Positions 14,930 to 23,014 of a DNA stretch of 64,000 nt are shown one piece after another. Under the pieces are notes generated by a model. It saw only the letters and a list, made by a program, of their open reading frames with translations, did no database searches and had not been told where the DNA came from. This DNA comes from Litoribacter populi (GTDB taxonomy: Bacteria; Bacteroidota; Bacteroidia; Cytophagales; Cyclobacteriaceae). Location of the stretch: contig NZ_VMKN01000001.1 of the NCBI RefSeq assembly GCF_007483685.1, positions 1,476,393 to 1,540,392 of the forward strand, given 5' to 3'. A program made the translations under genes and the position numbers. Positions within the stretch are counted from its first letter, which is position 1; every line of letters starts with the position of its first letter.

Positions 14930-17900
14930 TTAGAATCCAATGTTTAAGCCCAATGTAAATGTCCTTGGTTGCGGAAAGGTGTAAAAATCCACACCAAGAG
15001 TGATGTTATCCGTTCCAGCAAAGTTGACCTCAGGGTCAAATCCTGAATATCCGGTGAAGGTTAGCAGGTTTTGTGCTTGGAAATATACCCTGGCACTGCT
15101 TACCCTGATCCTGTCCAATACTGGCTGCGGAAGTCTATATCCTACGATAAGGTTTTTAACCCTCAAGTAGGAACCATCCTCAATAAATCTGGTCGAATTG
15201 GACTGATTGTTACGGTTGGCTGACACGTCAATTGTCGCCCTTGGTACCATTCCGTCGCCAGGGTTTTCTTCTGATCGCCATCTGTTATCTACCGAAGACC
15301 TGTTGTTGTCATCAAAGAAGTTGGCGAACATACCTTCTTGGAAACTACCTGCCGCATTCCAGATTTCATTTCCTACCGAAAACTGCATGAACACCTGCGC
15401 GTCCCAATTCTTATAAGTAAAAGTGTTTGTAAAACCTCCAAAGAACAATGGCTGTGAGTTTCCCAAGATCGTAAAGTCATCATCTGTGATGATACCATCA
15501 TCGTTGATATCACGGTAATTCATGTCACCGGCCTGAATGCCGAATGCTCTTCTTTCTTCAGGAACATCTTCGTTGGTGGCAAAAACGCCGTCAGCGATAA
15601 GTCCGTAAAATGTTCCTATTGGCTGACCTTCTCTCAATACCAAAGAATTACCCCCAAATCCATAAAACACATCCTCACCTTGATACAATTCCAAAATCTT
15701 GTTCCTATTGAAACTGATATTTATATCAGATCTCCAGTTCAAGCCATTTGGAACGTCCATGTTAACTGTAGAAATGGTAAATTCAAAGCCTCTGTTTTCC
15801 ACTGAACCGATGTTGGACTGGTAGGTTCCAAATCCACTTTGGGTAGGGATTGGGCGTGAAAATAAAAGGTCTCTGGTTATTTTATAGTAGTAATCAGCAA
15901 TTAAGGTCAACCTTCCATTGAAGAAGCTCGCATCGATCCCAATATCCGTTTGCGCTGTATTTTCCCACTTTAGGTCCGGATTACCCAGTTGCACCGGGAA
16001 AATAGAAGGGGTACCCAAATAATTGCCTGCCCCTACAAGTCCTCTCCAAGCAAAGTTTCCGATTTCCTGGTTACCCGTGTAGCCAAAACTCGCTCTAAGT
16101 TTCAGGTCTGACAAAGCATCGAACTCTGGGAAGAAATCTTCATCCATCAATCTCCAACCAGCCGAGATGGAAGGGAAGTAGCCCCAACGGTTGTTAGGCC
16201 CAAAACGGGATGAGGCATCCGCTCTAAAGGAGGCACTGAATAGGTATTTGTCATCGAGACTATAATTTGCCCGGCCGAAATAGGACTCCAAGCCCCAAGT
16301 CACAAAGTTGTTATCCCCTTCATTGACCAAACCTGCGGAACCTACATAACGGAAGCGGTCATCTGGGAACTGTATACCCCTCACATATGAGGTGGTGATT
16401 AGGTTTTCTTCTCTATTGTGACCTGCTACCACATTTAGCGTATGCCTGTCATTGAAGGTGGTTCTATAGTCAACAAAAGCTTCCGCCACCCACTTCATTG
16501 GGTTATTGGTGCTGAAAGAACCGGAACCACCTTCTGCTGCCGAAGCACTACCAGGGTAGCTGTCGGGGGTGTAGCGTCTTTCTTGAAAGTTCAGGATATC
16601 CGCACCCACCCTTACATTCACATTAAGGTCAGGAATGACTTCATAAGTTGCCAAAGCATTGGAGAAAATCCTGATGGACTGGTTGATGTTGTCGTTTTCC
16701 AGCCCTTCAGCCACCGGGTTGCTATAGAAAAACTGCGGGCGGGTATAGTTGCCCGCCTCATCATACACCGGCCAAAGCGGGGATGCAGCCAATGAATTGG
16801 CAAATGGGCTGTTTAGGGAGTTATCAGAAACGATTCTGTTTTGTACCGAGCGGCTTATTCCACTGTTCAAGCTTATCGTCATCCTGTCATTAAGGTCGTG
16901 ATCCAAGTTGAATCTGGTCGACATCCTGTGGAATCGGCTATTGATTACCGTGCCCTGCTGGTCAAAAAAGCTACCGGAAATATAGTATCGTGTACGCTCA
17001 TTTCCTCCTCTTAGAGTAAGCTCATAATTTTGGATCGGGGCAGTTCTGGTAACTTCTCTCACCCAATCGGTATTGACATTTTCATCAAAAGGAAGACCGC
17101 CATAAAACCAATCAATCAGATCCTGATCACCGACTTCGTCTCTTGGAATACCAAGGTCACCGGCCACGAAACCGCCAATGGCATCATTCATTAGGTCAAG
17201 ATATCCTCTTCTATCCAAAAAATCAGGCCTTCTCCAAACTTGCTGGATACCACCATACATGTTAAGGTTGACCTGCGTTCTTTGGTCAGCCCCTCTTTTT
17301 GTGGTAATTAGGACTACCCCGTTGGCGGCCCTAGAACCATAGATGGCTGCAGCTGCTGCATCCTTGAGTACTTCCATTGACTCGATGTCGGAAGGGTTGA
17401 GGTCAGCTAAGGAGTTGGAACTTTGTCCGCCAAAACCCAACTGAGAAGGGTCGCCCGTAGTCATAGGCACGCCGTCAATTACATATAAAGGTTGGTTGGA
17501 TGCTGAAATGGATGAAGAACCCCTTACCCTAACGGAAATGCCGGCACCCGGTGTACCTGAGTTTTGGGTGATCTGCACACCGGCCACTCGGCCTTGTAAA
17601 GCCTGGTCGATACCGAGTGCAGGAACATCTCGGATCACATCGGCGTTAACTGATCCCACCGATCCTGTAAGTTCTCTTCTTTCTATGGTACCATAGCCCA
17701 CCACTACCACTTCTCCCAAGGTCTTGGCGTCGGTCATCAAAGTAAGGTTAATAGTGCTTTGATTGCCTACCTGAATTTCCTGGGTAAGAAAACCCACAAA
17801 GGAATAGACTAAGATATCTTCATTGCTAGCCTGGATGGTGTAGTTCCCATCCAAGTCGGTGATGGCGCCCCGAGAGGTGTCTTTGATCCTTACGTTGACT

Positions 17901-18022
17901 CCTGGGAGGGGAAGGTTGTCCTCATCGGAGACCACCGTACCGGATACGGTTCGAGTTTGCGCAAAGGTCTCTGCAGTCAGGAGCAGGAGGAGTACCAATA
18001 CGCCTAGTAAACTTTTTCTCAT
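14930..18022 (-). CDS. SusC/RagA-family TonB-linked outer-membrane transporter
   Basis: A 1,030-residue TonB-dependent transporter. A signal peptide (MRKSLLGVLVLLLLLTAETF) precedes a carboxypeptidase-like domain (VSGTVVSDEDNLPLPGVNV ... TDLDGNYTI, residues about 25-105), a plug domain with the SusC signature LQGRVAGVQITQNSGTPG and VRVRGSSSI, and a 22-strand barrel ending in aromatic 'TLGLNIGF'. It imports ligands captured by the SusD partner using TonB energy. There is no N-terminal STN domain, so direct sigma/anti-sigma signalling is not expected. The ATG at 18022 is chosen because the frame upstream of it lacks signal-peptide character. Confidence 0.95.
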   Translation of the reverse strand: MRKSLLGVLVLLLLLTAETFAQTRTVSGTVVSDEDNLPLPGVNVRIKDTSRGAITDLDGNYTIQASNEDILVYSFVGFLTQEIQVGNQSTINLTLMTDAKTLGEVVVVGYGTIERRELTGSVGSVNADVIRDVPALGIDQALQGRVAGVQITQNSGTPGAGISVRVRGSSSISASNQPLYVIDGVPMTTGDPSQLGFGGQSSNSLADLNPSDIESMEVLKDAAAAAIYGSRAANGVVLITTKRGADQRTQVNLNMYGGIQQVWRRPDFLDRRGYLDLMNDAIGGFVAGDLGIPRDEVGDQDLIDWFYGGLPFDENVNTDWVREVTRTAPIQNYELTLRGGNERTRYYISGSFFDQQGTVINSRFHRMSTRFNLDHDLNDRMTISLNSGISRSVQNRIVSDNSLNSPFANSLAASPLWPVYDEAGNYTRPQFFYSNPVAEGLENDNINQSIRIFSNALATYEVIPDLNVNVRVGADILNFQERRYTPDSYPGSASAAEGGSGSFSTNNPMKWVAEAFVDYRTTFNDRHTLNVVAGHNREENLITTSYVRGIQFPDDRFRYVGSAGLVNEGDNNFVTWGLESYFGRANYSLDDKYLFSASFRADASSRFGPNNRWGYFPSISAGWRLMDEDFFPEFDALSDLKLRASFGYTGNQEIGNFAWRGLVGAGNYLGTPSIFPVQLGNPDLKWENTAQTDIGIDASFFNGRLTLIADYYYKITRDLLFSRPIPTQSGFGTYQSNIGSVENRGFEFTISTVNMDVPNGLNWRSDINISFNRNKILELYQGEDVFYGFGGNSLVLREGQPIGTFYGLIADGVFATNEDVPEERRAFGIQAGDMNYRDINDDGIITDDDFTILGNSQPLFFGGFTNTFTYKNWDAQVFMQFSVGNEIWNAAGSFQEGMFANFFDDNNRSSVDNRWRSEENPGDGMVPRATIDVSANRNNQSNSTRFIEDGSYLRVKNLIVGYRLPQPVLDRIRVSSARVYFQAQNLLTFTGYSGFDPEVNFAGTDNITLGVDFYTFPQPRTFTLGLNIGF

Positions 18023-18080
18023 AAACAGTGAATTGTGGTTACAATTAGAATAATCAATAAAATAAATGTTAATAATTGTC

Positions 18081-18088
18081 AAAATTAG
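18081..18088 (-). promoter_or_regulatory. candidate -7 box for the susCD operon
   Basis: TAATTTTG on the minus strand matches the Bacteroidota -7 element TAnnTTTG exactly, about 60 bases before the susC ATG. No clear -33 TTTG was found at the usual spacing. Confidence 0.45.
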
Positions 18089-18204
18089 ACAAAATACATT
18101 TTAAAGTTAAATTATTTGATGATTTTATAGAGCTGAAATGTAAGGGGTAGTAGAGTTTATAATAAAAGCTGTTAAAAAGTAGGCAGTTAGAAGAAGGGAA
18201 AGCA

Positions 18205-18239
18205 ATAAAAAAAAAGCAGCCTTAAAAAAGACTGCTTTC
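18205..18239 (-). terminator. Rho-independent terminator of the A-type Fe-S carrier gene
   Basis: On the minus strand AAAGCAGTC and GGCTGCTTT flank a TTTTTTAA loop and are followed by eight T. It lies 26 bases downstream of the stop at 18265. Confidence 0.85.
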
Positions 18240-18264
18240 TAAAAGTTATAAAATGATGTCTGTT

Positions 18265-18591
18265 TTAGATGGAGAAACTTTCCCCGCACCCGCAGGTTCT
18301 TGAAGCATTAGGGTTGACAAACTGAAATCCTTTGCCATTAAGGCCATCAGTGAACTCTAAAGTAGTGCCAGCTAGATAAAGAAGGCTCTTTTTGTCCACG
18401 ATAATCTTAACACCTTTGTCCTCGAAAATTTGATCCGAGTCTGCAAGTTCCCCGTCAAAACCTAAGTCATACATCAAGCCAGAACAGCCTCCTCCTTTTA
18501 CGGAAACCCTGATATTTTCATTGTCAGTGCGCCCTTCTTCTCTTTTTAATTCAAGAATCCTTTCTTTAGCTTTGTCAGATACTATGATCAT
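18265..18591 (-). CDS. A-type iron-sulfur cluster carrier (HesB/IscA/ErpA family)
   Basis: A 108-residue HesB/IscA-family protein that receives Fe-S clusters from the scaffold and hands them to apo-enzymes. The three ligand cysteines are in place: Cys36 in GGGCSGLMYDLGF, and Cys100 and Cys102 in the C-terminal TCGCGESFSI. Length is normal for the family. It is a single gene with its own terminator, divergent from mce. IscA, SufA and ErpA cannot be told apart by sequence alone and no suf or isc genes are adjacent. Confidence 0.92.
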   Translation of the reverse strand: MIIVSDKAKERILELKREEGRTDNENIRVSVKGGGCSGLMYDLGFDGELADSDQIFEDKGVKIIVDKKSLLYLAGTTLEFTDGLNGKGFQFVNPNASRTCGCGESFSI

Positions 18592-18664
18592 ATTTCGATT
18601 TGTTTTGAGCGGAATTTGGTTTGAGTAACGGTAAAACGTGATTACCTTACAAATGATTCAACTA

Positions 18665-18672
18665 CAAATATA
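18665..18672 (-). promoter_or_regulatory. candidate -7 box for the Fe-S carrier gene
   Basis: TATATTTG on the minus strand fits TAnnTTTG and lies 74 bases upstream of the start at 18591, inside the divergent gap shared with mce. Confidence 0.4.
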
Positions 18673-18684
18673 CAAATTATTTAC

Positions 18685-19089
18685 ATGAGAAAAATTGAGC
18701 ATCTCGGGATTGCGGTCAGGGACCTGGAAAAGTCCAACGAACTTTTCCGCAAGCTTTTAGGCAAGGAACATTACAAGGAAGAAAAAGTGGAGGGTGAGGG
18801 CGTATCTACCTCATTTTTCATGGTGGGTGAGACTAAGGTGGAACTTTTGGAGGCCACCCGGGGGGACAGTCCGATCGCAAAGTTTATCGAAAAAAAATCG
18901 GAGGGTGTCCACCATATTGCTTTTGATGTGGTAGATATATATGCAGAAGTTGAAAGGCTGAAAGCTGAAGGCTTTGAAATACTCAATGAAACGCCAAAAC
19001 AAGGCGCGGACAATAAATTAGTTGTATTTTTGCATCCAAAGAGCACCAATGGGGTGTTGGTGGAGTTGTGTCAGGAAAAAGATAACTAA
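18685..19089 (+). CDS. mce: methylmalonyl-CoA epimerase
   Basis: A 134-residue VOC-fold enzyme that interconverts (S)- and (R)-methylmalonyl-CoA in the propionate/branched-chain catabolic route. The start MRKIEHLGIAVRDLE, the central EGVHHIAFDV and the end NGVLVELCQE are diagnostic. His6, His77 and Glu127 occupy the usual metal-ligand positions of the VOC fold. The companion mutase is not in this window, but a cobalamin adenosyltransferase gene at 53050 would supply its cofactor. Followed by a large inverted-repeat element. Confidence 0.93.
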   Translation: MRKIEHLGIAVRDLEKSNELFRKLLGKEHYKEEKVEGEGVSTSFFMVGETKVELLEATRGDSPIAKFIEKKSEGVHHIAFDVVDIYAEVERLKAEGFEILNETPKQGADNKLVVFLHPKSTNGVLVELCQEKDN

Positions 19090-19096
19090 AAAAAAT

Positions 19097-19248
19097 AACC
19101 ACAGAGGCTCAGAGGGCTCTGAGAAAAAACTAACCGCGAAGGACACTGAGGGTCGCAAAGTTTTAAAGATGTATATTTTGCGCTTTGCAAATCTTATTTT
19201 CTTTGCGGTTAAAACCTAGCACTTTTTTGAGTCCTCTGGTCTGTGGTT
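19097..19248. repeat. nested inverted-repeat element (AACCACAGAG / AACCGCGAAG arms)
   Basis: The outer arms AACCACAGAG (19097) and CTCTGGTCTGTGGTT (ending 19248) are complementary with small gaps. An inner pair, TAACCGCGAAGG with GCAAAG versus CTTTGC with CTTTGCGGTTA, nests inside. The whole could fold into a long hairpin in the mce-thiL gap. Relatives are at 21042 and 35501. Confidence 0.8.
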
Positions 19249-19263
19249 TAATTTTAAATTCAT

Positions 19264-20295
19264 ATGTCAGAAAAAAGAACAGAGATAAGTGAGATCGGGG
19301 AGTTTGGGCTCATTGACCGGTTGAACGAGAAGATTGTCATAAAACATGATACCACCCTCAAGGGGGTAGGGGACGATGCGGCTGTGATAGCCTGCGGAGA
19401 AGGTAAAGTGAAAGTCATCACCACCGACCTATTAATGGAAGGGGTGCATTTTGATCTTGCTTATGCTCCATTGGCTCACTTGGGTTTCAAGTCCGTTGCA
19501 GTCAACGTTTCGGATGTTGCAGCTATGAACGCCATCCCCAAACACATTACCGTCAGCATAGGGATTTCCAACAGGTTTTCTGTTGAGGCTGTAGAAGCTT
19601 TATATGCGGGGATCAACGCTGCTGCTGAGCATTACAATGTAGATGTGGTAGGGGGTGACACCACCACCTCCAGAGCAGGTTTGGCCATTTCGATCACCGC
19701 TATCGGTGAGGCAATGGAAGACCAGGTGGTTTACCGTTCTGGTGCGAAGGAAAACGATATTATTTGCGTGACTGGTGATCTCGGCGGAGCAGTAGTGGGG
19801 CTGCAGGTATTGGAAAGGGAAAAGCAGGTTTTCTTGGCTAACCCCGATATGAAGCCCGATTTGGAAAGGTACACGCTTGTGACTGCCAGACAGCTTAAGC
19901 CTGATGCCCGAATGGATATTATCCATGAGCTGAGAGACCTTGAAGTAGTGCCGACCAGCATGATGGATATTTCGGATGGACTGGCCTCTGAGCTTTTCCA
20001 TATCTGCAAAGCCTCAAAAGTTGGCGTGACTATATATGAAGATAAGCTTCCTATTGACCAGCAGACTTATAATACTGCTGTAGAGCTGAACTTGGATCCC
20101 ATCACCTGTGTGCTAAATGGGGGAGAGGATTATGAGTTGTTGTTTACCATCAAGCAGGTAGATTTCCAAAAACTAGAAAAACATCCCGACATTCACTTCA
20201 TAGGTCATGTGACCAAGGAAAAAGATGGGAAGTTTCTAGTGACTAAAAGTCAAACCGCTGTGGCACTGAAGGCACAGGGGTGGAAGCATTTTTAG
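19264..20295 (+). CDS. thiL: thiamine-monophosphate kinase
   Basis: A 343-residue enzyme that phosphorylates thiamine monophosphate with ATP to give thiamine diphosphate, the last step of coenzyme synthesis. Family motifs are VGDDAAVI near residue 37, TTDLLMEGVHF near 58, VVGGDTT near 125 and 'MDISDGLASEL' near 238, the latter two forming Mg-ATP sites of the PurM-like fold. Length is typical. Other thi genes are absent here. Its TAG overlaps the start of an inverted heptanucleotide array. Confidence 0.95.
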   Translation: MSEKRTEISEIGEFGLIDRLNEKIVIKHDTTLKGVGDDAAVIACGEGKVKVITTDLLMEGVHFDLAYAPLAHLGFKSVAVNVSDVAAMNAIPKHITVSIGISNRFSVEAVEALYAGINAAAEHYNVDVVGGDTTTSRAGLAISITAIGEAMEDQVVYRSGAKENDIICVTGDLGGAVVGLQVLEREKQVFLANPDMKPDLERYTLVTARQLKPDARMDIIHELRDLEVVPTSMMDISDGLASELFHICKASKVGVTIYEDKLPIDQQTYNTAVELNLDPITCVLNGGEDYELLFTIKQVDFQKLEKHPDIHFIGHVTKEKDGKFLVTKSQTAVALKAQGWKHF

Positions 20296-20363
20296 GATGT
20301 AGGGTGTCCGGTGTCGGATGTCCGATGATGGTTCGCGTTCATCCGACATCCGTCATCCGTCGG
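20294..20363. repeat. inverted pair of CATCCGN arrays forming a hairpin
   Basis: The left arm has five minus-oriented units (AGGATGT, AGGGTGT, CCGGTGT, CGGATGT, CCGATGA; 20294-20328) and the right arm three plus-oriented units (CATCCGA, CATCCGT, CATCCGT; 20340-20360), separated by about 11 bases containing TTCGCG. The arms are complementary, so the array can fold between the convergent 3' ends of thiL and the fasciclin pseudogene. It may act as a terminator. Confidence 0.85.
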
Positions 20364-20367
20364 CCGT

Positions 20368-20924
20368 TTATTCTGGAAGTAACACCAGGTCGATCACGTG
20401 GATGATGCCGTTGGAAGCGGGGACTGTTGCGATGATTTTTCCTCCGTTGATCAGGATGTTTCCATCATCATCTTTGTCCACGACCACACTTCTGCCATCT
20501 GCAGTTCCCATCTTGCGGCCTTTCACAAAATCTGTTTGCTTATAAACTCCAAGCAATTACTCCAAGATGTCCCTTAGCTGCCTTTGATTTTCCTTTTTGG
20601 TCAGAGTTTCCATAGTGCCATCTGGCTGAGCGTCAAAAGCAGTGTTAATTGGAGCAAAAACAGTGAAGGGACCCACATTGGTTAGGGCATCTGCGTAATC
20701 TGCAGCTTTGAGGGCAGCGACCAAGGTGCTGTGATCAGGAGACCCAACAGCTACTTGTAAACATTCAGTTTGGAGTCAGAATCCACTACTCCGGATTGTC
20801 CCACATGGGTTACCTGTTCACTTGGTTCCACAGTAATAGAGGTATCGGAGCTATTAGCTCCACAGGACACCAAAAGCAGGAAGGCCCCCGCAGCAAAGAT
20901 TGAATTTAGAGTAGATTTTATCAT
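20368..20924 (-). pseudogene. fasciclin-domain lipoprotein gene, frameshifted and interrupted
   Basis: The minus strand starts as a lipoprotein (MIKSTLNSIFAAGAFLLLVSC, ATG at 20924) and reaches K-L-N-V-Y-K before a TAG at 20751-20753. The fasciclin domain continues in another frame as VAVGSPDHSTLVAALKAADY and GPFTVFAPINTAFDA, implying one lost base near 20752. It then hits an in-frame TAA at 20557-20559 after R-D-I-L-E. The last part, LLGVYKQTDFV ... VPASNGIIHVIDLVLLP, is the standard C-terminus of the domain. Intact homologues read D-I-L-x-Y-H-V-x-x-G, so about two residues around the TAA are missing. Two independent lesions make a true pseudogene likely. Intact fasciclin lipoproteins mediate surface adhesion. 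Confidence 0.85.
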
Positions 20925-21041
20925 GATTTCTTGGGGTTGAATATACACGCAAGATAAAAAAAGGATAACTTTGTCCTATATGATTTTTGTCATGCTTTTC
21001 GGGGATGTTGAAAAAAAATTTCCCACAGCCAAAATTCAAAA

Positions 21042-21107
21042 AACGCTGAGGCGCATAGGGCACAGAGTTTTATATTTTCTCTGCGGGATCTGCGCCTCTG
21101 CGGTTTA
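21042..21107. repeat. inverted repeat (AACGCTGAGGCGCA / TGCGCCTCTGCGGTT arms)
   Basis: AACGCTGAGGCGCATAGGG pairs imperfectly with the reverse complement of GATCTGCGCCTCTGCGGTT across a central CACAGAG/CTCTGCG stem. It lies 7 bases beyond the end of the rlmD operon on the minus strand and can act as its terminator. Same family as 19097 and 35501. Confidence 0.8.
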
Positions 21108-21113
21108 ATTATT

Positions 21114-21491
21114 TTATTCTTCCGGATACGGTATATACACAAAACTCGTGAAATCCTGGTCTACTACGAAGAGGCAGCAGAACTCATCGGGGTCTTTGTA
21201 GCTTTGGTAAAATTCCTCGAGGTTTTCTTCTGAGATCAGCTTTCTTTGGATAAATTCATCCAAGTAGGTGATATAGTAATTCCAGTCCAGATCTTTTTCA
21301 TCCTTGCCCAAAAACAGCTGTCCGATGGGCTGATCAGTTTTAGAAATGGGGAAGATTGGGTATTTCGAAAATTTCCTCGACCTGACCTGATAGGAGGCTT
21401 CCTTAAGGATGTCGGAAATTTTGACAAAATCCTTGGTGATGGTACCCAGGTACTTGCCATTCAATTCAGGATCGTTGCTGTCAGGTATCAT
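21114..21491 (-). CDS. conserved hypothetical protein coupled to rlmD
   Basis: A 125-residue acidic cytoplasmic protein that I do not recognise beyond being conserved-looking. Visible features are an N-terminal 'LNGKYLGTITKDFVKISDIL', a central 'PIFPISKTDQPIGQLF' and a C-terminal 'CCLFVVDQDFTSFVYIPYP'. There is no signal peptide, membrane helix or metal motif. Its ATG overlaps the rlmD stop by four bases, so it is translationally coupled to rlmD. This may reflect a role near ribosomes, but that is inference from position only. Confidence 0.65.
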   Translation of the reverse strand: MIPDSNDPELNGKYLGTITKDFVKISDILKEASYQVRSRKFSKYPIFPISKTDQPIGQLFLGKDEKDLDWNYYITYLDEFIQRKLISEENLEEFYQSYKDPDEFCCLFVVDQDFTSFVYIPYPEE

Positions 21492-22894
21492 GATTTTTTG
21501 GTTAACAATACTACATTTTCGACATGATAGGTGTGAGGGAACATATCGACCGGCTGTACGATGTCCACTTGATATTTTTCAGCTAGCAATGCTACATCCC
21601 TAGCTTGAGTGGCCGGATTGCAGCTCACATATACAATCTTTGGCGCTTCTAGTTTCAACAACATGTTGACCACATCCTCGTGCATCCCAGCCCTTGGTGG
21701 ATCAGTGATGATCACATCTGGGGCGGCATGATTCTCAATAAACTCATCATTGAGCATGTCTTTCATATCGCCTGCATAGAACAGCGTGTTGTCCAGTCCG
21801 TTGATTTCAGAGTTGACCTTTGCGTCCACGATGGCTTCTTCTACATACTCAATGCCGATGACTTGCTTGGCTTTCTTTGCTACAAAATTGGCAATTGTTC
21901 CAGTGCCGGTGTAAAGGTCATATACTACCTCATCACCTTGCAGGTTTGCAAACTCTCTGGCGACCTGATACAACCTGTATGCTTGGTCAGAGTTGGTCTG
22001 GTAGAAAGATTTAGGGTTGATGCGGAACTTCAGCCCTTCCATTTCTTCCTCTATATAATCTTTGCCATAATAGGTGATAACATCCTGATCATGGATAGTT
22101 TCATTCTTTTTCAGGTTAACAATGTAAAGCAGGGAAGTGACTTCCGGGAATTTCGTTTTCAGAAAATCCATCACTTTGGCAATAGCCTCCTTGTCATCCT
22201 CTCCAAATTGCACGATGACCATAGATTCACCTGTGGAGGTGGTTCTGATGATTAGATTTCTCAACACGCCAATCTGCTTGATCATGTCGAAAAATGTGAT
22301 ACCGTTTGCGAGTGCAAACTCTCGCAGGCTGTTTCTTACATCGTTGGAAATGTTGCCCTGCAGGTAACAGTGCTCAATATCGACGATTTTATCAAATCTT
22401 TTGGGAATGTGAAAGCCCAAGGCGTTTCTTTCAAAGTCTTTCCCTGAATCTATTTCCTCTCTAGTCAACCAACGGTTGTTAGAAAAGGTGAAATCCAGTT
22501 TGTTTCTATAATATCTGGTTTCGGCTGAACCGATGATGGGCATCACTTCGGGAATGGCCACTTTTGCGATACGTTGGAACTGGTCGATGACCTGCTGTCT
22601 TTTATAGGACAGTTGAAGTTTGTAATCTATATGCTGCCATTTGCAACCTCCGCATACGCCAAAGTGCTGGCAAAATGGTTCTACCCTGTCTTTGCTGTAC
22701 TCATGAATTTTGATGGCCTCTCCTTCCATGAAGCTACTTTTGCCCCGCGTCACCCGCACATCAACCACGTCACCGGGAGCTACATTTTGGACAAAAACCA
22801 CTTTCCCCTCATAATGGGCTACGCTTTTCCCTTCAGAGGCAATTCTTTCAATGGTAAGGTTCTCGAGAACCTTGTTTTTCATTTTTCTTGACAT
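21488..22894 (-). CDS. rlmD: 23S rRNA (uracil-1939-C5)-methyltransferase
   Basis: A 468-residue SAM-dependent RNA methyltransferase of the RlmD/RumA family. An N-terminal TRAM domain (residues about 8-62) is followed by the 4Fe-4S cysteines Cys75, Cys81 and Cys84 (FCQHFGVCGGCKWQ), with a fourth Cys further on in HCYLQG. The Rossmann domain has 'VVYDLYTGTGTIANFVA', and the catalytic cysteine is in IVYVSCNPATQARD. It methylates one uridine of 23S rRNA (U1939 in E. coli numbering); RlmC/TrmA relatives share the fold, so target-site specificity is by family similarity. The ATG at 22894 is preferred over 22903. Confidence 0.9.
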   Translation of the reverse strand: MSRKMKNKVLENLTIERIASEGKSVAHYEGKVVFVQNVAPGDVVDVRVTRGKSSFMEGEAIKIHEYSKDRVEPFCQHFGVCGGCKWQHIDYKLQLSYKRQQVIDQFQRIAKVAIPEVMPIIGSAETRYYRNKLDFTFSNNRWLTREEIDSGKDFERNALGFHIPKRFDKIVDIEHCYLQGNISNDVRNSLREFALANGITFFDMIKQIGVLRNLIIRTTSTGESMVIVQFGEDDKEAIAKVMDFLKTKFPEVTSLLYIVNLKKNETIHDQDVITYYGKDYIEEEMEGLKFRINPKSFYQTNSDQAYRLYQVAREFANLQGDEVVYDLYTGTGTIANFVAKKAKQVIGIEYVEEAIVDAKVNSEINGLDNTLFYAGDMKDMLNDEFIENHAAPDVIITDPPRAGMHEDVVNMLLKLEAPKIVYVSCNPATQARDVALLAEKYQVDIVQPVDMFPHTYHVENVVLLTKKS

Positions 22895-23014
22895 AGGCTG
22901 CAAAATTAAGGAAAATAATAAGAAGGAGGAAGGTAGACAGCGGTATTCATCAAGGAGCTTTCACTTGAATTAGGCTAAATTTTATATCTTTAAGGTCAAA
23001 CCGTATAAAATCAC

